A stretch of DNA of 37,436 nucleotides, taken from NCBI GenBank assembly GCA_903845215.1, contig CAIMWI010000064.1, positions 1-37,436 of the forward strand, read 5' to 3'. How positions within the stretch are numbered: position 1 is the first letter of the stretch; each line of letters begins with the position of its first letter. The translations under genes and the position numbers were made by a program. The notes under the pieces were generated by a model that was not told the origin of the DNA, made no database searches, and saw only the letters and a list, made by a program, of their open reading frames with translations. This document shows, in pieces, positions 10,301-17,173 of the stretch. This DNA comes from an uncultured Rhodobacterales bacterium. Lineage in GTDB: Bacteria; Pseudomonadota; Alphaproteobacteria; Rhodobacterales; Rhodobacteraceae.

Positions 10301-10598
10301 GGGTCGACGAATAGACATGTTCCACCCCGTTGATGCCTTTGACAATCACTTCAAGCGGTTCTGTCACCAGCTTCACGCCATCTTCAGCGCGCAGGCCTTG
10401 GGCTTGCACATGAATGTCGACCAAAGGCACAGAAATTTGCGGTTCTTCCTCGCGCGGCAGCGACACAACGGCCAGCATTCCAGCGGCAAGGGCCGCAAGA
10501 ATGAACAGCGGCGTCAGGGCCGATTTGATGAAGGCTTGCGTCAAGCGTCCTGCAATACCCAAGGGCTTTTCGGTGGTTGTGTCCGAAGGGCCGATCAT
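7377..10598 (-). CDS. RND efflux pump, inner-membrane permease (AcrB/MexB superfamily)
   Basis: A 1073-aa proton-driven pump. A first transmembrane helix at about residues 28-47 is followed by SLPREEEPQIS, the usual entry to the porter domain. The proton-relay pair is Asp426-Asp427 in GILVDDAIVVIEN, in the fourth helix. Two homologous halves, each with a large periplasmic loop, are visible; the second ends in a helix bundle containing GIIVRNSILLVDF and LTAIAAMIGA. The sequence looks closer to the group annotated simply as efflux RND permease than to classic AcrB or CzcA, and I see no metal-binding signature. It overlaps the adaptor upstream and the channel gene downstream by 4 bp each. Confidence 0.94.
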   Translation of the reverse strand: MIGPSDTTTEKPLGIAGRLTQAFIKSALTPLFILAALAAGMLAVVSLPREEEPQISVPLVDIHVQAQGLRAEDGVKLVTEPLEVIVKGINGVEHVYSSTRDDSAMVTARFAVGTNSDDAMLRVHDKVRANIDRVPLGIPEPLIVGRGIDDVAILSLTLSSAPGQTISADDLTRIARTLQTEVAKAENVGLTYLVGDAQDAIQIQPDPDRLALYGVTLQQLAQKVGQANRTLNTGKLRDGGQEIDLVAGQTLTAPAEVAYLLLTTRDGRPVYVADVAKVAYVADTSDHIVANITRTADGTTTRSPAVTLAIAKRAGANAVVVAEQVLTRVEAMKGHQIPDSVIVTVTRDYGETANEKANELLFHLGLATVSIIALVWLAIGWREAIVVAIVIPVTILLTLFASWIMGYTLNRVSLFALIFSIGILVDDAIVVIENIARHWGMKDGRSRSAAAIDAVAEVGNPTIVATLTVVAALLPMLFVSGLMGPYMSPIPANASAAMIFSFFVAVIITPWLMVKIAGRADMTAHGHDDTYGGHHGGWIERTYNRVARPLLATKTRSLAFLLVTAVLSFGSLTLLYTRDVTVKLLPFDNKSELSVMIDLPEGASVQATDRVAQDVAQVVMGLPEVTSVQTHAGTAAPFNFNGLVRHYYLRQEPQLGEVAINLTSKGERERPSHAVALDIRAKLAALNVPVGTSLKVVEPPPGPPVISTLLAEVYGPDAATRRAAAAQIEAAFKAVPFIVDVDNSYGTPARRLRATVSNDNLDFFGVQEQDVFDTLALLNGGQVVGYSNRGEGRLPIPLQVARAKSDRVMDQRFLTTPIPANVLPGAKSVVELGDVVTIGEEQASFPIFRHNGRDAEMVTAEMAGTFEAPLYGMLAVADQIEQQHWADGKPIISLHGQPLDESKVTLLWDGEWEVTYVTFRDMGAAFGVALLGIYILVVAQFGSFRLPLVILTPIPLTFLGIMAGHWLFGAPFSATSMIGFIALAGIIVRNSILLVDFIRNSGNGEVTIDVLVEAGAIRFKPILLTAIAAMIGAVVILTDPIFQGLAISLLFGLLSSTLLTVLVIPAIYRVFKT

Positions 10599-11578
10599 TC
10601 TGCGGCCCCCGGCAAGATGATGTCGCCTGCTTCTAGGCCGGATAAGATTTCTACCATCTCATTCCCATTGACGACCTGATGCTCTCCGGGAACAACACTG
10701 CGCTGCACCGCGCCAGAGGCCCCTTGCACAACAACAAACTCCAGACCACCGCTCGACGATAAGGCCGTGGCGGGAACCATCAGCGCATCGCGCTGCCCAA
10801 CGGCCAGACGCACCAAGACCCGCGCATCAACGAAGCTGTCGGTCAGGCCTGCCACCTCAACATCGGCAATTACCCGACCGTTCTGGATCAGCGGATAGAT
10901 CCGTGACAGGGTCCCTGTCTGGGTCGCATTGCCTTGCGCAATCTCGATCGTGTCGCCCTGATGCAAGCTTGGCGCGTGGCGTTCGGGGATGGACAGGCGC
11001 AGATAGGTGCCGCCGCCGCCGATCAGGGCCACCGCTTCGCCAGGCATCACAACGCCGCCTTTCGAGACGGGCACATCCAGCACGCGGCCATCAGCGGGGG
11101 CCAGAACTGTGCCTTCTTTCACTTGTTGGGTGATCACATCAGCCTGCGCATCCAACGCAGCAATCTGCCCCTTCAGCACATCGACCTGCGTGCGCAAAGC
11201 ATCCAGACCCTGCGCCGTGGTGACGCCCTGCTTTAGCAGGCTTTCCCCCCGCGCCAACTCCACCTGCGCGTTGGAAAGCTGCGCCGCCAAAGCGCCGCGC
11301 TGGGCGGTGAGGGCTGACAACTGGAACGCCAGCTTTTCATCTTCAATCCGACCTATGGGTTGACCTGCTGTAACGGCATCGCCTTCAACCACCTTTAGGT
11401 CAACCAGCGTCCCCCCCAACCGCGCCCGCGCCGGAATGCGATCGCGTGCTTCGACCTGACCGTAGACCGCCTTCCACTCGATGATCGTGGTGGGTTTAAG
11501 GGCAGCGGTTTGAGCTGTGGCTATGCCGCCTATCAAGGCCAAGAGGGCAAAGCAAAGCGAGAGACTGGGCAGGCGCAT
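10595..11578 (-). CDS. RND efflux periplasmic adaptor (membrane fusion protein)
   Basis: A 327-aa periplasmic adaptor with a signal peptide (MRLPSLSLCFALLALIGGIATAQT, cut near residue 22). It has a split lipoyl domain (LGGTLVDLKVVEGDAVTAGQPIG and APADGRVLDVPVSKGGVVMPGE parts), a short alpha-helical hairpin between them, and beta-barrel and membrane-proximal domains. First gene of the apparent operon adaptor-pump-channel-SQR-DUF2892. The operator-like palindrome at 11615-11630 lies 36 bp upstream of its ATG. No good Shine-Dalgarno is seen (GGATTTG only). Confidence 0.92.
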   Translation of the reverse strand: MRLPSLSLCFALLALIGGIATAQTAALKPTTIIEWKAVYGQVEARDRIPARARLGGTLVDLKVVEGDAVTAGQPIGRIEDEKLAFQLSALTAQRGALAAQLSNAQVELARGESLLKQGVTTAQGLDALRTQVDVLKGQIAALDAQADVITQQVKEGTVLAPADGRVLDVPVSKGGVVMPGEAVALIGGGGTYLRLSIPERHAPSLHQGDTIEIAQGNATQTGTLSRIYPLIQNGRVIADVEVAGLTDSFVDARVLVRLAVGQRDALMVPATALSSSGGLEFVVVQGASGAVQRSVVPGEHQVVNGNEMVEILSGLEAGDIILPGAAE

Positions 11579-11614
11579 GGGTCAAATCCTCATTTCGGTG
11601 GTTCATACATATAA

Positions 11615-11630
11615 ACAAATTCGAATTTGT
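11615..11630. promoter_or_regulatory. 16-bp perfect palindrome, operator candidate for the RND-SQR operon
   Basis: ACAAATTCGAATTTGT is a perfect inverted repeat, within a wider AT-rich imperfect palindrome from about 11607 to 11640 (TACAT...ATGTGTA). It lies 36 bp upstream of the adaptor start, where a repressor would cover the promoter. Size and AT-richness fit TetR- or ArsR-type repressors. No regulator gene adjoins it in the window, so the cognate protein is unknown. Confidence 0.7.
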
Positions 11631-11639
11631 AAATGTGTA

Positions 11640-12574
11640 CTTTGCAGAAAACAGTGAGCAACTGCATTCCATGGACGGCTGCCGCCGTGACGTGACATGC
11701 GCCGAGTGATCCGATCCTACCGCGGGTGAATAAATTCTGACTTGATCTATGACATGTCCCGCGAAATGCATTTCACGTCGCGGACACCTGAAGCCGCAGA
11801 AAAGCCGTCATGATGTTACCCAGCGCCAAGCCTATGGTTTGCAAAGCTTCCTACGGCAGCGTTGCAAACCCCACCTGCCTAGGGCTGGCGATCATTTCCC
11901 GTGGTGTTGCGGGGCCAATACTTCAAAAGCATCCCCCCAGTGATGGATATGCCATGCCATCTTATGACGGCCAAAAGCGGGGAAGCGCATGGCCAGACGG
12001 CCACCAGCGCAGCCTTCTGAAACTTCGTGAGGGTCTAGTAAGGGCGCGCGAGAGATCGGGGCGATCAACGGGTTAACGCGCCTATGGCCTTCGCCGCATT
12101 CTGGTTCGGTGTGATGCCTGCCAAAGACGCGGAAAGATGGGCGCACTCCACATGGTCTGTCTTTGGTCTATCGGCATCATGCGCTGTAGCGCAGTTGAAT
12201 GGTCTTAGAATTCTGTGTCGTCAGCGGGGATTTTGGAAAAGGCACCGTTCACACCAAGCAGAATGGCCTTAGCAAATTACGGTGGCTGTGCGCCCACACA
12301 ATCGCTGAAATACACAACAATACCAATAAGATAGAGCATCTAACGCGGGGCTTTCTGCATTCGTACGACAGTACAATTGCCGCGTTCGCAAAGCTTGTGA
12401 AAGACGACAACGCGCTAACCCAGTCAAGACTGGACTACTACAACTCAAGTATACGTTAAGGGCACGCGGTAGCTTGATCCCGCCCGAAAAATGCCCGGCG
12501 GTTCGGGGAGTAGTTCACGGGCCAGCCTGCGCTTCTGGGCCCACATCCGTTCGATGCGCGAAAAATTCGTCCAG
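11640..12574. other. Gene-poor divergent interval between the RND-SQR operon and phnF
   Basis: About 930 bp. It contains the WYL-type fragment at 11892-12030 described separately. An 86-codon plus-strand frame at 12199-12459 is AT-richer than its surroundings, begins MVLEFCVVSGDFGKGTV and has no recognisable domain; I would not call it without further evidence. The rest shows no gene. The left end holds the adaptor promoter and the right end the phnF control region. Confidence 0.5.
11892..12030 (-). pseudogene. C-terminal remnant of a WYL-domain (YafY-type) regulator
   Basis: The minus-strand peptide ending at 11892 reads RLAMRFPAFGRHKMAWH followed by IHHWGDAFEVLAPQHH. This matches the end of WYL-domain regulators, whose last strands typically read as a hydrophobic AWHL-x-WGD-x-VEVLAP. 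Upstream the similarity fades and no HTH domain is found, so only the tail survives. Recognition is by motif memory and the fragment is short. Confidence 0.45.
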
Positions 12575-12593
12575 ACGTCACGCTTCCGTCACA
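12575..12593 (+). promoter_or_regulatory. PHO-box-like direct repeat upstream of phnF
   Basis: ACGTCACGCTTCCGTCACA holds two GTCA half-sites exactly 11 bp apart (12577 and 12588), the spacing of PhoB boxes (CTGTCAT-N4-CTGTCAT type). It lies about 50 bp upstream of the phnF start. A similar element precedes phnC. PhoB control of phn operons is established in other proteobacteria; here it is inferred from the repeat. Confidence 0.55.
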
Positions 12594-12608
12594 CCTTACA
12601 GCTAGGCA

Positions 12609-12626
12609 AAGTCATTCGAATGACTT
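12609..12626. promoter_or_regulatory. Perfect 18-bp palindrome, PhnF operator candidate
   Basis: AAGTCATTCGAATGACTT is a perfect inverted repeat that ends 13 bp before the phnF start. GntR/HutC-family PhnF proteins bind short palindromes in front of their own gene, so autoregulation is likely. A related sequence, 11 of 14 core bases identical, occurs upstream of phnC at 19425-19438. Confidence 0.72.
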
Positions 12627-12639
12627 CTGGTAGGGCGGG

Positions 12640-13389
12640 ATGGGACGAGAAAACTGGAAAACCATCCACGACCAAATTTCCGCAGATATCTCTGCAGGTC
12701 AGCTGGTGCCGGGCGCGCAATTGCCCACGGAAGCAGCACTGTGTCTGTCTTTCCAAGCAGGCAGGCATTCGGTGCGCCGCGCCGTGGCGGTCTTGGCTGC
12801 TGAAGGCAAACTGCGTGTTGAACAGGGTCGCGGCACCTTTGTGCAGGCGGCCCCCCTGATCAATTACAACATTGGCAGGCGCACGCGCTTTCGCCAGAAC
12901 CTGTCAGAGCAAGGCGTTGCTCCTGCGGGTGAGCAAATCTCTGACAGCCTTATTCCTGCGCCTGACTGGTTAGCCACTGTGCTAGACATGGCCCAAGGCG
13001 ACCGCGTGCATCGCTTGCTGCGCCGGGGATTGGCGGACGGCGTGCCGATCAGCATCGGGATTTCCTATCATTCTGCCGCCCTGTTCCCTGATCTTGCGGC
13101 CCGCAGGAAGGCTGGGGAATCCATCACCGATGTCTATCGCGCCTACGGTATCCCTGACTATTTTCGCAAACGCACCGTCGTCTTCACCCGCCGCCCCGAT
13201 CCCGAAGAGGCGCGCTTGCTGATGCAACATCCCGATCAGCCGGTGATGGTGGTGCAAAAAACCGACGTCGATGCCGCAGGTCGTCCGATTGGCCATTCCG
13301 AAGCGGTCTGGGCGGGCGATCGTGTGCAATTCACCTTTGACAATCCCGACGAGGGGCAACAGGCGCCGAAAGGAACTGACGATGTTTGA
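12640..13389 (+). CDS. phnF: Phosphonate-responsive GntR/HutC regulator PhnF
   Basis: A 249-aa repressor-type regulator. Residues about 5-70 form the GntR winged helix (IHDQISADISAGQLVPGAQLPTE, then VRRAVAVLAAEGKLRVEQGRGTFV). Residues about 90-240 are a UTRA ligand-binding domain with the usual RLLRRGLADGVPISI and ending FTFDNPDE. GGCGGG just upstream of the ATG may serve as a weak ribosome binding site. It is the first gene of the C-P lyase cluster and overlaps phnG. It sits directly behind a PHO-like box and a perfect palindrome, so it probably controls itself and the downstream genes. Confidence 0.93.
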   Translation: MGRENWKTIHDQISADISAGQLVPGAQLPTEAALCLSFQAGRHSVRRAVAVLAAEGKLRVEQGRGTFVQAAPLINYNIGRRTRFRQNLSEQGVAPAGEQISDSLIPAPDWLATVLDMAQGDRVHRLLRRGLADGVPISIGISYHSAALFPDLAARRKAGESITDVYRAYGIPDYFRKRTVVFTRRPDPEEARLLMQHPDQPVMVVQKTDVDAAGRPIGHSEAVWAGDRVQFTFDNPDEGQQAPKGTDDV

Positions 13390-13828
13390 CCAGGCCAAGA
13401 CCGACGATCCGCCGATTGATCATGGCCGGCTGTTAGATGTGCTGGCGCGCGCCGATGTCGCCCGTTTGATGGCTCTGGCCGAAACGTTGCTGCCCCTGCT
13501 GGGCGCGGTCGAGGTGGTGCAAAGCCGCACCGGTCTTGTCATGCTTCCGATGCGCGACACCGTTCAAGGCACAGACTTTCATCTGGGCGAGGTTTTGGTG
13601 GCCGAAGCCCATCTGCGCGCCATGGGGGGCGAGGGGTACGGCATGATCGTGGGCCGCGATCTTGAACACGCGATGGCCATGGCTGTGGTGGATGCCGCCA
13701 TCGCGTGCCTTGGCCAAACGCCTACCATCAGCGCCTTTTTGCAATCCCAGGTCGCAGCCCAAGCGGCGGCTGACACCGCACGCCTGCAAGCGATCGAAGC
13801 CACCCGCGTTGACATGGAGACTTTTTGA
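13382..13828 (+). CDS. phnG: C-P lyase core subunit PhnG
   Basis: A 148-aa protein, the usual size of PhnG, which forms the PhnG2H2I2J2 core and with PhnI, PhnH and PhnL attaches phosphonate to ribose triphosphate by displacing adenine from ATP. Recognisable stretches are QSRTGLVMLPMRDTV, FHLGEVLVAEAHL and GYGMIVGRDLEHAMAMA. The ATG at 13382 lies inside the end of phnF and has AAAGGA upstream; the same frame is open further upstream but only over phnF. It overlaps phnH by 4 bp. Confidence 0.92.
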   Translation: MFDQAKTDDPPIDHGRLLDVLARADVARLMALAETLLPLLGAVEVVQSRTGLVMLPMRDTVQGTDFHLGEVLVAEAHLRAMGGEGYGMIVGRDLEHAMAMAVVDAAIACLGQTPTISAFLQSQVAAQAAADTARLQAIEATRVDMETF

Positions 13829-14397
13829 TGACGGCTCTTGCCCAAAGCCTTGTCCCCGCATCGGTTCCTGTGCCCGACGCCTTCGAAGCGCGCACCAATG
13901 CCACGTTTGAAGCGCTGATGTGGGCGCTGTCGCGGCCCGGCACGGTGCAAACTTTGCCCGCGCCGGGCATGAAGGGCCTTGTCGAGGCGCTGGTTGACCG
14001 CGAGTGCAAGGTGTTTTGCGATGATGCCGACCTTTCGGACTTTGTGGCCTTTACTGGGGCGGCATTGATGCCTGCTGCTGCCGCCGACCATGCGTTTATG
14101 GGGCTAGACAGGGCCGAAGGCTTGAAAAATTTGGAACAAATTCCCGTTGGTTCAGCGCTTTATCCAGACGATGGGGCCACAGTTGTGGCCTTTGCGCGGT
14201 TTGGCGAAGGCCAAAAGCTGCGTCTAACCGGGCCGGGGATCGAGACATCTGTCGAGATCACCTTGGGCGGGCTTGTCCCTGGTCTTTGGGCCTTGCGGGC
14301 GGCACGGTCCCGTTATCCTGCGGGGTTTGATATGTTCTTCATCTGCGGCACGTCTGTCATCGGGCTGCCGCGCTCCACTTTGATTGAGGTGCTGTGA
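13825..14397 (+). CDS. phnH: C-P lyase core subunit PhnH
   Basis: A 190-aa PhnH, close to the usual 190-200. It begins with a region before FEARTNATFEALMWALSRPGTV, the typical PhnH N-terminal signature, and ends with GFDMFFICGTSVIGLPRST, the conserved C-terminal strand (PhnH proteins characteristically end in ...D-x-I/F-x-GLPRTT). It is a PLP-transferase-like fold without the cofactor and binds PhnG/I/J in the core. Start and stop overlap the neighbours (ATGA with phnG, one base with phnI). Confidence 0.93.
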   Translation: MMTALAQSLVPASVPVPDAFEARTNATFEALMWALSRPGTVQTLPAPGMKGLVEALVDRECKVFCDDADLSDFVAFTGAALMPAAAADHAFMGLDRAEGLKNLEQIPVGSALYPDDGATVVAFARFGEGQKLRLTGPGIETSVEITLGGLVPGLWALRAARSRYPAGFDMFFICGTSVIGLPRSTLIEVL

Positions 14398-15458
14398 TGG
14401 CCTATGTCGCAACACGCGGTGGTGCGCGCGCCATTGATCAAGCTGAACGGCTTTACCGCGCCGAACTGGGCCAGATTGACGCCTCCCGCGTCGATGCCGT
14501 GCGCCGCGCCTTGCCGATGCTGATTGATCGGGTCATGGGCGAGGCCTCGCTTTACGAACCTGACCTTGCCGCTTTGGCCCTGGCACAGGCGGGCGGCGAT
14601 CTTTACGAAGCGGTGCTTTTGTTGCGCGCTTGGCGCACGACCCAACCGCGTTTGGCCATTGCCGAGCCTGTTCGCCAAGAGCAGTTAATCACCCACCGCC
14701 GCATCTCAGCCGCGTTCAAGGATATTCCGGGCGGGCAAATCCTTGGGCCAACGCTGGATTATGCGCACCGCTTGTTGGCAACCGATGTGCTTCAAGGCCG
14801 CCCCTTCACTCCCGCGCCCGTAACCCCTGCAGCCACCGCTGCGCCTGCGTATCAACCTTCGCTTGCGGCATGGCAAAAGGCGCAGGGCTTGGTGGCTGAC
14901 CCCCTGCGCGCCGATGTCGCCCCCGACGCCATCCCCGACCTGACGCGCGAGCCGCTGCTTTTCCCAGCCAAACGCGCCCATACCCTGCAAAGCCTTGCGC
15001 GCGCTGATACTGGCGGCATGCTGACGCTGGGCTATGCCGCGATGCGCGGCTATGGCAACGCCCATCCGACTGTCAACGAACTGCGTCTGGCCGAGGCCGA
15101 GGTGCGCGTAACCCATCCGCGCGGCACGGTTTTTTCGGCTGGCCGTGTCAAAGTCAGTCAGGCCGAGGTGACATCAAAGGGCAAATCCGGCCAGCTTAGC
15201 CTTGGCTTTTGCGCCACTTTGGGCTGGAACGAAGTCAAGGTGATTTCCGGCGCCACGCTAGATTTGAACGCCGCAGCAGCCCCCAAAGGATCACCGGTAG
15301 AAGAAGAGTTCTTCCTTTACCACACCGAACCGGTCGAAGCCTCGGGCTTTTGCATTCACTTCAAGCTGCCGCATTACGTGACCTTCCAATCCTCACTAGA
15401 TGCTTTGCGCGGGGCGAAAGCCTCTGCCGCCCCTCAATCCGAACAGGTTCCCTCATGA
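14397..15458 (+). CDS. phnI: C-P lyase core subunit PhnI
   Basis: A 353-aa PhnI. In the core complex it is the nucleosidase subunit that exchanges adenine of ATP for phosphonate. Conserved stretches are VATRGGARAID at the N-terminus, ALAQAGGDLYEAVLLLRAWRTT, ISAAFKDIPGGQILGPTLDYAHRLL, and HFKLPHYVTFQ. The two histidines of the last motif (His321 and His326) match the E. coli pair His328/His333 that contributes to the metal site at the PhnI/PhnJ interface. The ATG at 14397 overlaps the phnH stop by one base; a GTG one codon earlier is possible. The central part (about 130-180) is divergent and proline/alanine rich. Confidence 0.93.
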   Translation: MAYVATRGGARAIDQAERLYRAELGQIDASRVDAVRRALPMLIDRVMGEASLYEPDLAALALAQAGGDLYEAVLLLRAWRTTQPRLAIAEPVRQEQLITHRRISAAFKDIPGGQILGPTLDYAHRLLATDVLQGRPFTPAPVTPAATAAPAYQPSLAAWQKAQGLVADPLRADVAPDAIPDLTREPLLFPAKRAHTLQSLARADTGGMLTLGYAAMRGYGNAHPTVNELRLAEAEVRVTHPRGTVFSAGRVKVSQAEVTSKGKSGQLSLGFCATLGWNEVKVISGATLDLNAAAAPKGSPVEEEFFLYHTEPVEASGFCIHFKLPHYVTFQSSLDALRGAKASAAPQSEQVPS

Positions 15459-16366
15459 GCATCGCTAGCCTAACCAAAGCTTGGCAGCCAATGTCTTACG
15501 GCTTCCTTGATGCCTCAGCCAAGCGCGAATTGCGCCGCAAAATGCTCAAAGCCATCGCCGTGCCGGGCTGCCAAATGCCCTATGCCAGCCGCGAGGTGCC
15601 CATGGCGCGGGGCTGGGGCACAGGCGGGTTGCAGGTGACGCTGACGCTGTTAAAGCCCTCGTCCGTGGTCAAGGTGATTGATCAAGGCGCAGATGACAGC
15701 GTGAATGCAGCCTCGATCCGGTCCTTTCTGTCGAAAGTCTCGGGTGCTGCGGAAACTTGGGACACGCTGGCCGCCAGCCTGATCCAAAGCCGCCACCGCA
15801 TCCCCGAAGAGCGGCTGCATGCCGGCCAGATTCTGGTGCTGCAAGTGCCCAACCCCGAGCCTTTGCGCCCGGTAGAGCCGAATATGAGCGTCGCCCGCCA
15901 GATGCACGCCGATGCTGATTACGGGCGGCTGTGGCTGATCCTATACGAGCAAATCGTGCGCTCTGGCCGGATTATGGAGGGGGCGGCCTACCCCTCAGTT
16001 GTGAACGGGCGGCATGTGATGACACCCTCGCCCATTCCGCGCTGGGATGTGCCCAAGCTTCACATGGCGCAGCATCTGACCTTTTTGTCGGCAGGCCGCG
16101 AAAAGCGGCTTTATGCTGTGCCGCCTTTTACCAAGGTCGAACCCTTGGTTTTTTCTGACGTGCCCTTCAAAGTCGAAGACCACGGCGCGCTGACGTGCCA
16201 TCGTTCAGGCGTCAGCGGGTTCTATATGAATGAAATCCCGCAGGACAACGGCGGATCAGCCTTTGAACTGTCAGACAGCCATCTGGGCATCAAGGCCATC
16301 CGTAAGGCCGAGGGCGAGGCCGATAGGATCGGCGCAACTTGGTACCGGAACGGACAGTTGGCATGA
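15455..16366 (+). CDS. phnJ: PhnJ homologue lacking most C-P lyase cysteines
   Basis: A 303-aa protein clearly homologous to PhnJ, the radical-SAM subunit that cleaves the C-P bond of ribose-methylphosphonate phosphate. Shared stretches are AIAVPGCQMPYASRE, GWGTGG, KVIDQGADD, SRHRIPE, QVPNPEPLR, SPIPRWD and AGREKRLYAVPPFT. Canonical PhnJ carries four C-terminal cysteines (E. coli 241, 244 and 266 as Fe-S ligands, 272 catalytic). Aligned here these are Cys248, Ser251, Leu272 and Gly278. The protein has only one other cysteine, Cys39, right after Gly38, which matches the radical glycine Gly32 (E. coli has Tyr33 there). His114 matches E. coli His108. The frame is intact and coupled to both neighbours (ATGA overlaps), which argues against simple decay. 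Whether it still lyses C-P bonds is open. Confidence 0.9.
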   Translation: MSIASLTKAWQPMSYGFLDASAKRELRRKMLKAIAVPGCQMPYASREVPMARGWGTGGLQVTLTLLKPSSVVKVIDQGADDSVNAASIRSFLSKVSGAAETWDTLAASLIQSRHRIPEERLHAGQILVLQVPNPEPLRPVEPNMSVARQMHADADYGRLWLILYEQIVRSGRIMEGAAYPSVVNGRHVMTPSPIPRWDVPKLHMAQHLTFLSAGREKRLYAVPPFTKVEPLVFSDVPFKVEDHGALTCHRSGVSGFYMNEIPQDNGGSAFELSDSHLGIKAIRKAEGEADRIGATWYRNGQLA

Positions 16367-17166
16367 CCCAAACCCTTAGCCTTTTGCCACCGCAACTGAT
16401 GACCACACCGCCCTTGTTGACCATGACGGGTGTCTCGCGCCGCTACGGCGATGTGGTGGCGTTGCACGATGTGTCCGCCTTGGTTTATCCCGGAGAGGTG
16501 CTGGGGATTGTGGGCGAAAGCGGGTCGGGCAAATCGACGTTGCTGCGCATGATGAACCTGGAAGATACGCCTGACACCGGCGATTATCGGTTGGCCCTGC
16601 CGGACTTGGCTGGCAACCTGTTCGGGCTTGACCGCTTTGCGCGCCGGATGCTTTGCGCCACGCGCATTGGTATCGTTTATCAAAACCCGCATCAGGGCTT
16701 GCTCATGCAGCATACCTCTAGCGGCAACGTGGCCGAACGCCTATTGATCGCCGGAGAGCGCAGCTTTGCAAGCCTGCGCGCCCGTGGTCGCACAGCACTT
16801 GAGGCATCAGAATTTCCACTGGACCGGATGGACGCCCGCCCGATAGAACTGTCAGGTGGTATGCAACAGCGCGTGCAGTTGGCCAAGGCGATTGCGCTGG
16901 AACCCGCCCTTTTGTTGCTGGACGAGCCGACCACCGGGCTGGATGTATCTGTGCAAGCCTTGGTGCTTGACACGCTTAAGCGCCTACAACGAGACGGGGC
17001 AATCACGATGGTGATTGTCAGCCATGATCTGGGCGTGATCCGCACCATGGCCGACCGCGTCATGGTGATGCGGCGCGGGCGCGTGGTGGAACAGGGCCTG
17101 TCGGACCAGATATTCCAAGACCCCCAGCATGAATACACCCAGCAACTTGTCCATGCAAAATTGTGA
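16363..17166 (+). CDS. phnK: C-P lyase ABC-type ATPase subunit PhnK
   Basis: A 267-aa ABC ATPase that docks on the PhnGHIJ core rather than serving a transporter. Walker A is GESGSGKST (51-59), the signature is LSGGMQQR (about 163-170), Walker B is LLLLDEPT, followed by VSHDLGV. The oligopeptide-transporter-like C-terminus DPQHEYTQQLV is typical of PhnK. The ATG at 16363 overlaps the phnJ stop by 4 bp. The N-terminus is about 13 residues longer than usual, with an internal Met at 13 as an alternative start. In known complexes PhnK binds close to PhnJ, so its conservation suggests the complex is still assembled. Confidence 0.92.
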   Translation: MTQTLSLLPPQLMTTPPLLTMTGVSRRYGDVVALHDVSALVYPGEVLGIVGESGSGKSTLLRMMNLEDTPDTGDYRLALPDLAGNLFGLDRFARRMLCATRIGIVYQNPHQGLLMQHTSSGNVAERLLIAGERSFASLRARGRTALEASEFPLDRMDARPIELSGGMQQRVQLAKAIALEPALLLLDEPTTGLDVSVQALVLDTLKRLQRDGAITMVIVSHDLGVIRTMADRVMVMRRGRVVEQGLSDQIFQDPQHEYTQQLVHAKL

Positions 17167-17173
17167 GGCAGTC

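Noticed and set aside
11496..11771. Minus-strand frame covering the promoter of the adaptor gene, in the place a repressor might be
   Set aside because: It overlaps the start of the real adaptor gene in another frame and reads as non-protein-like sequence without an HTH.
12199..12459. 86-codon plus-strand frame starting MVLEFCVVSGDFGKG
   Set aside because: It looks slightly protein-like and is AT-richer than its surroundings, but has no ribosome binding site or known domain; left as a note only.
15455..16366. PhnJ as an ordinary pseudogene
   Set aside because: No stop, frameshift or truncation; all other core motifs are kept and both ends are coupled to intact neighbours, so substitution of the cysteines is better reported as divergence.
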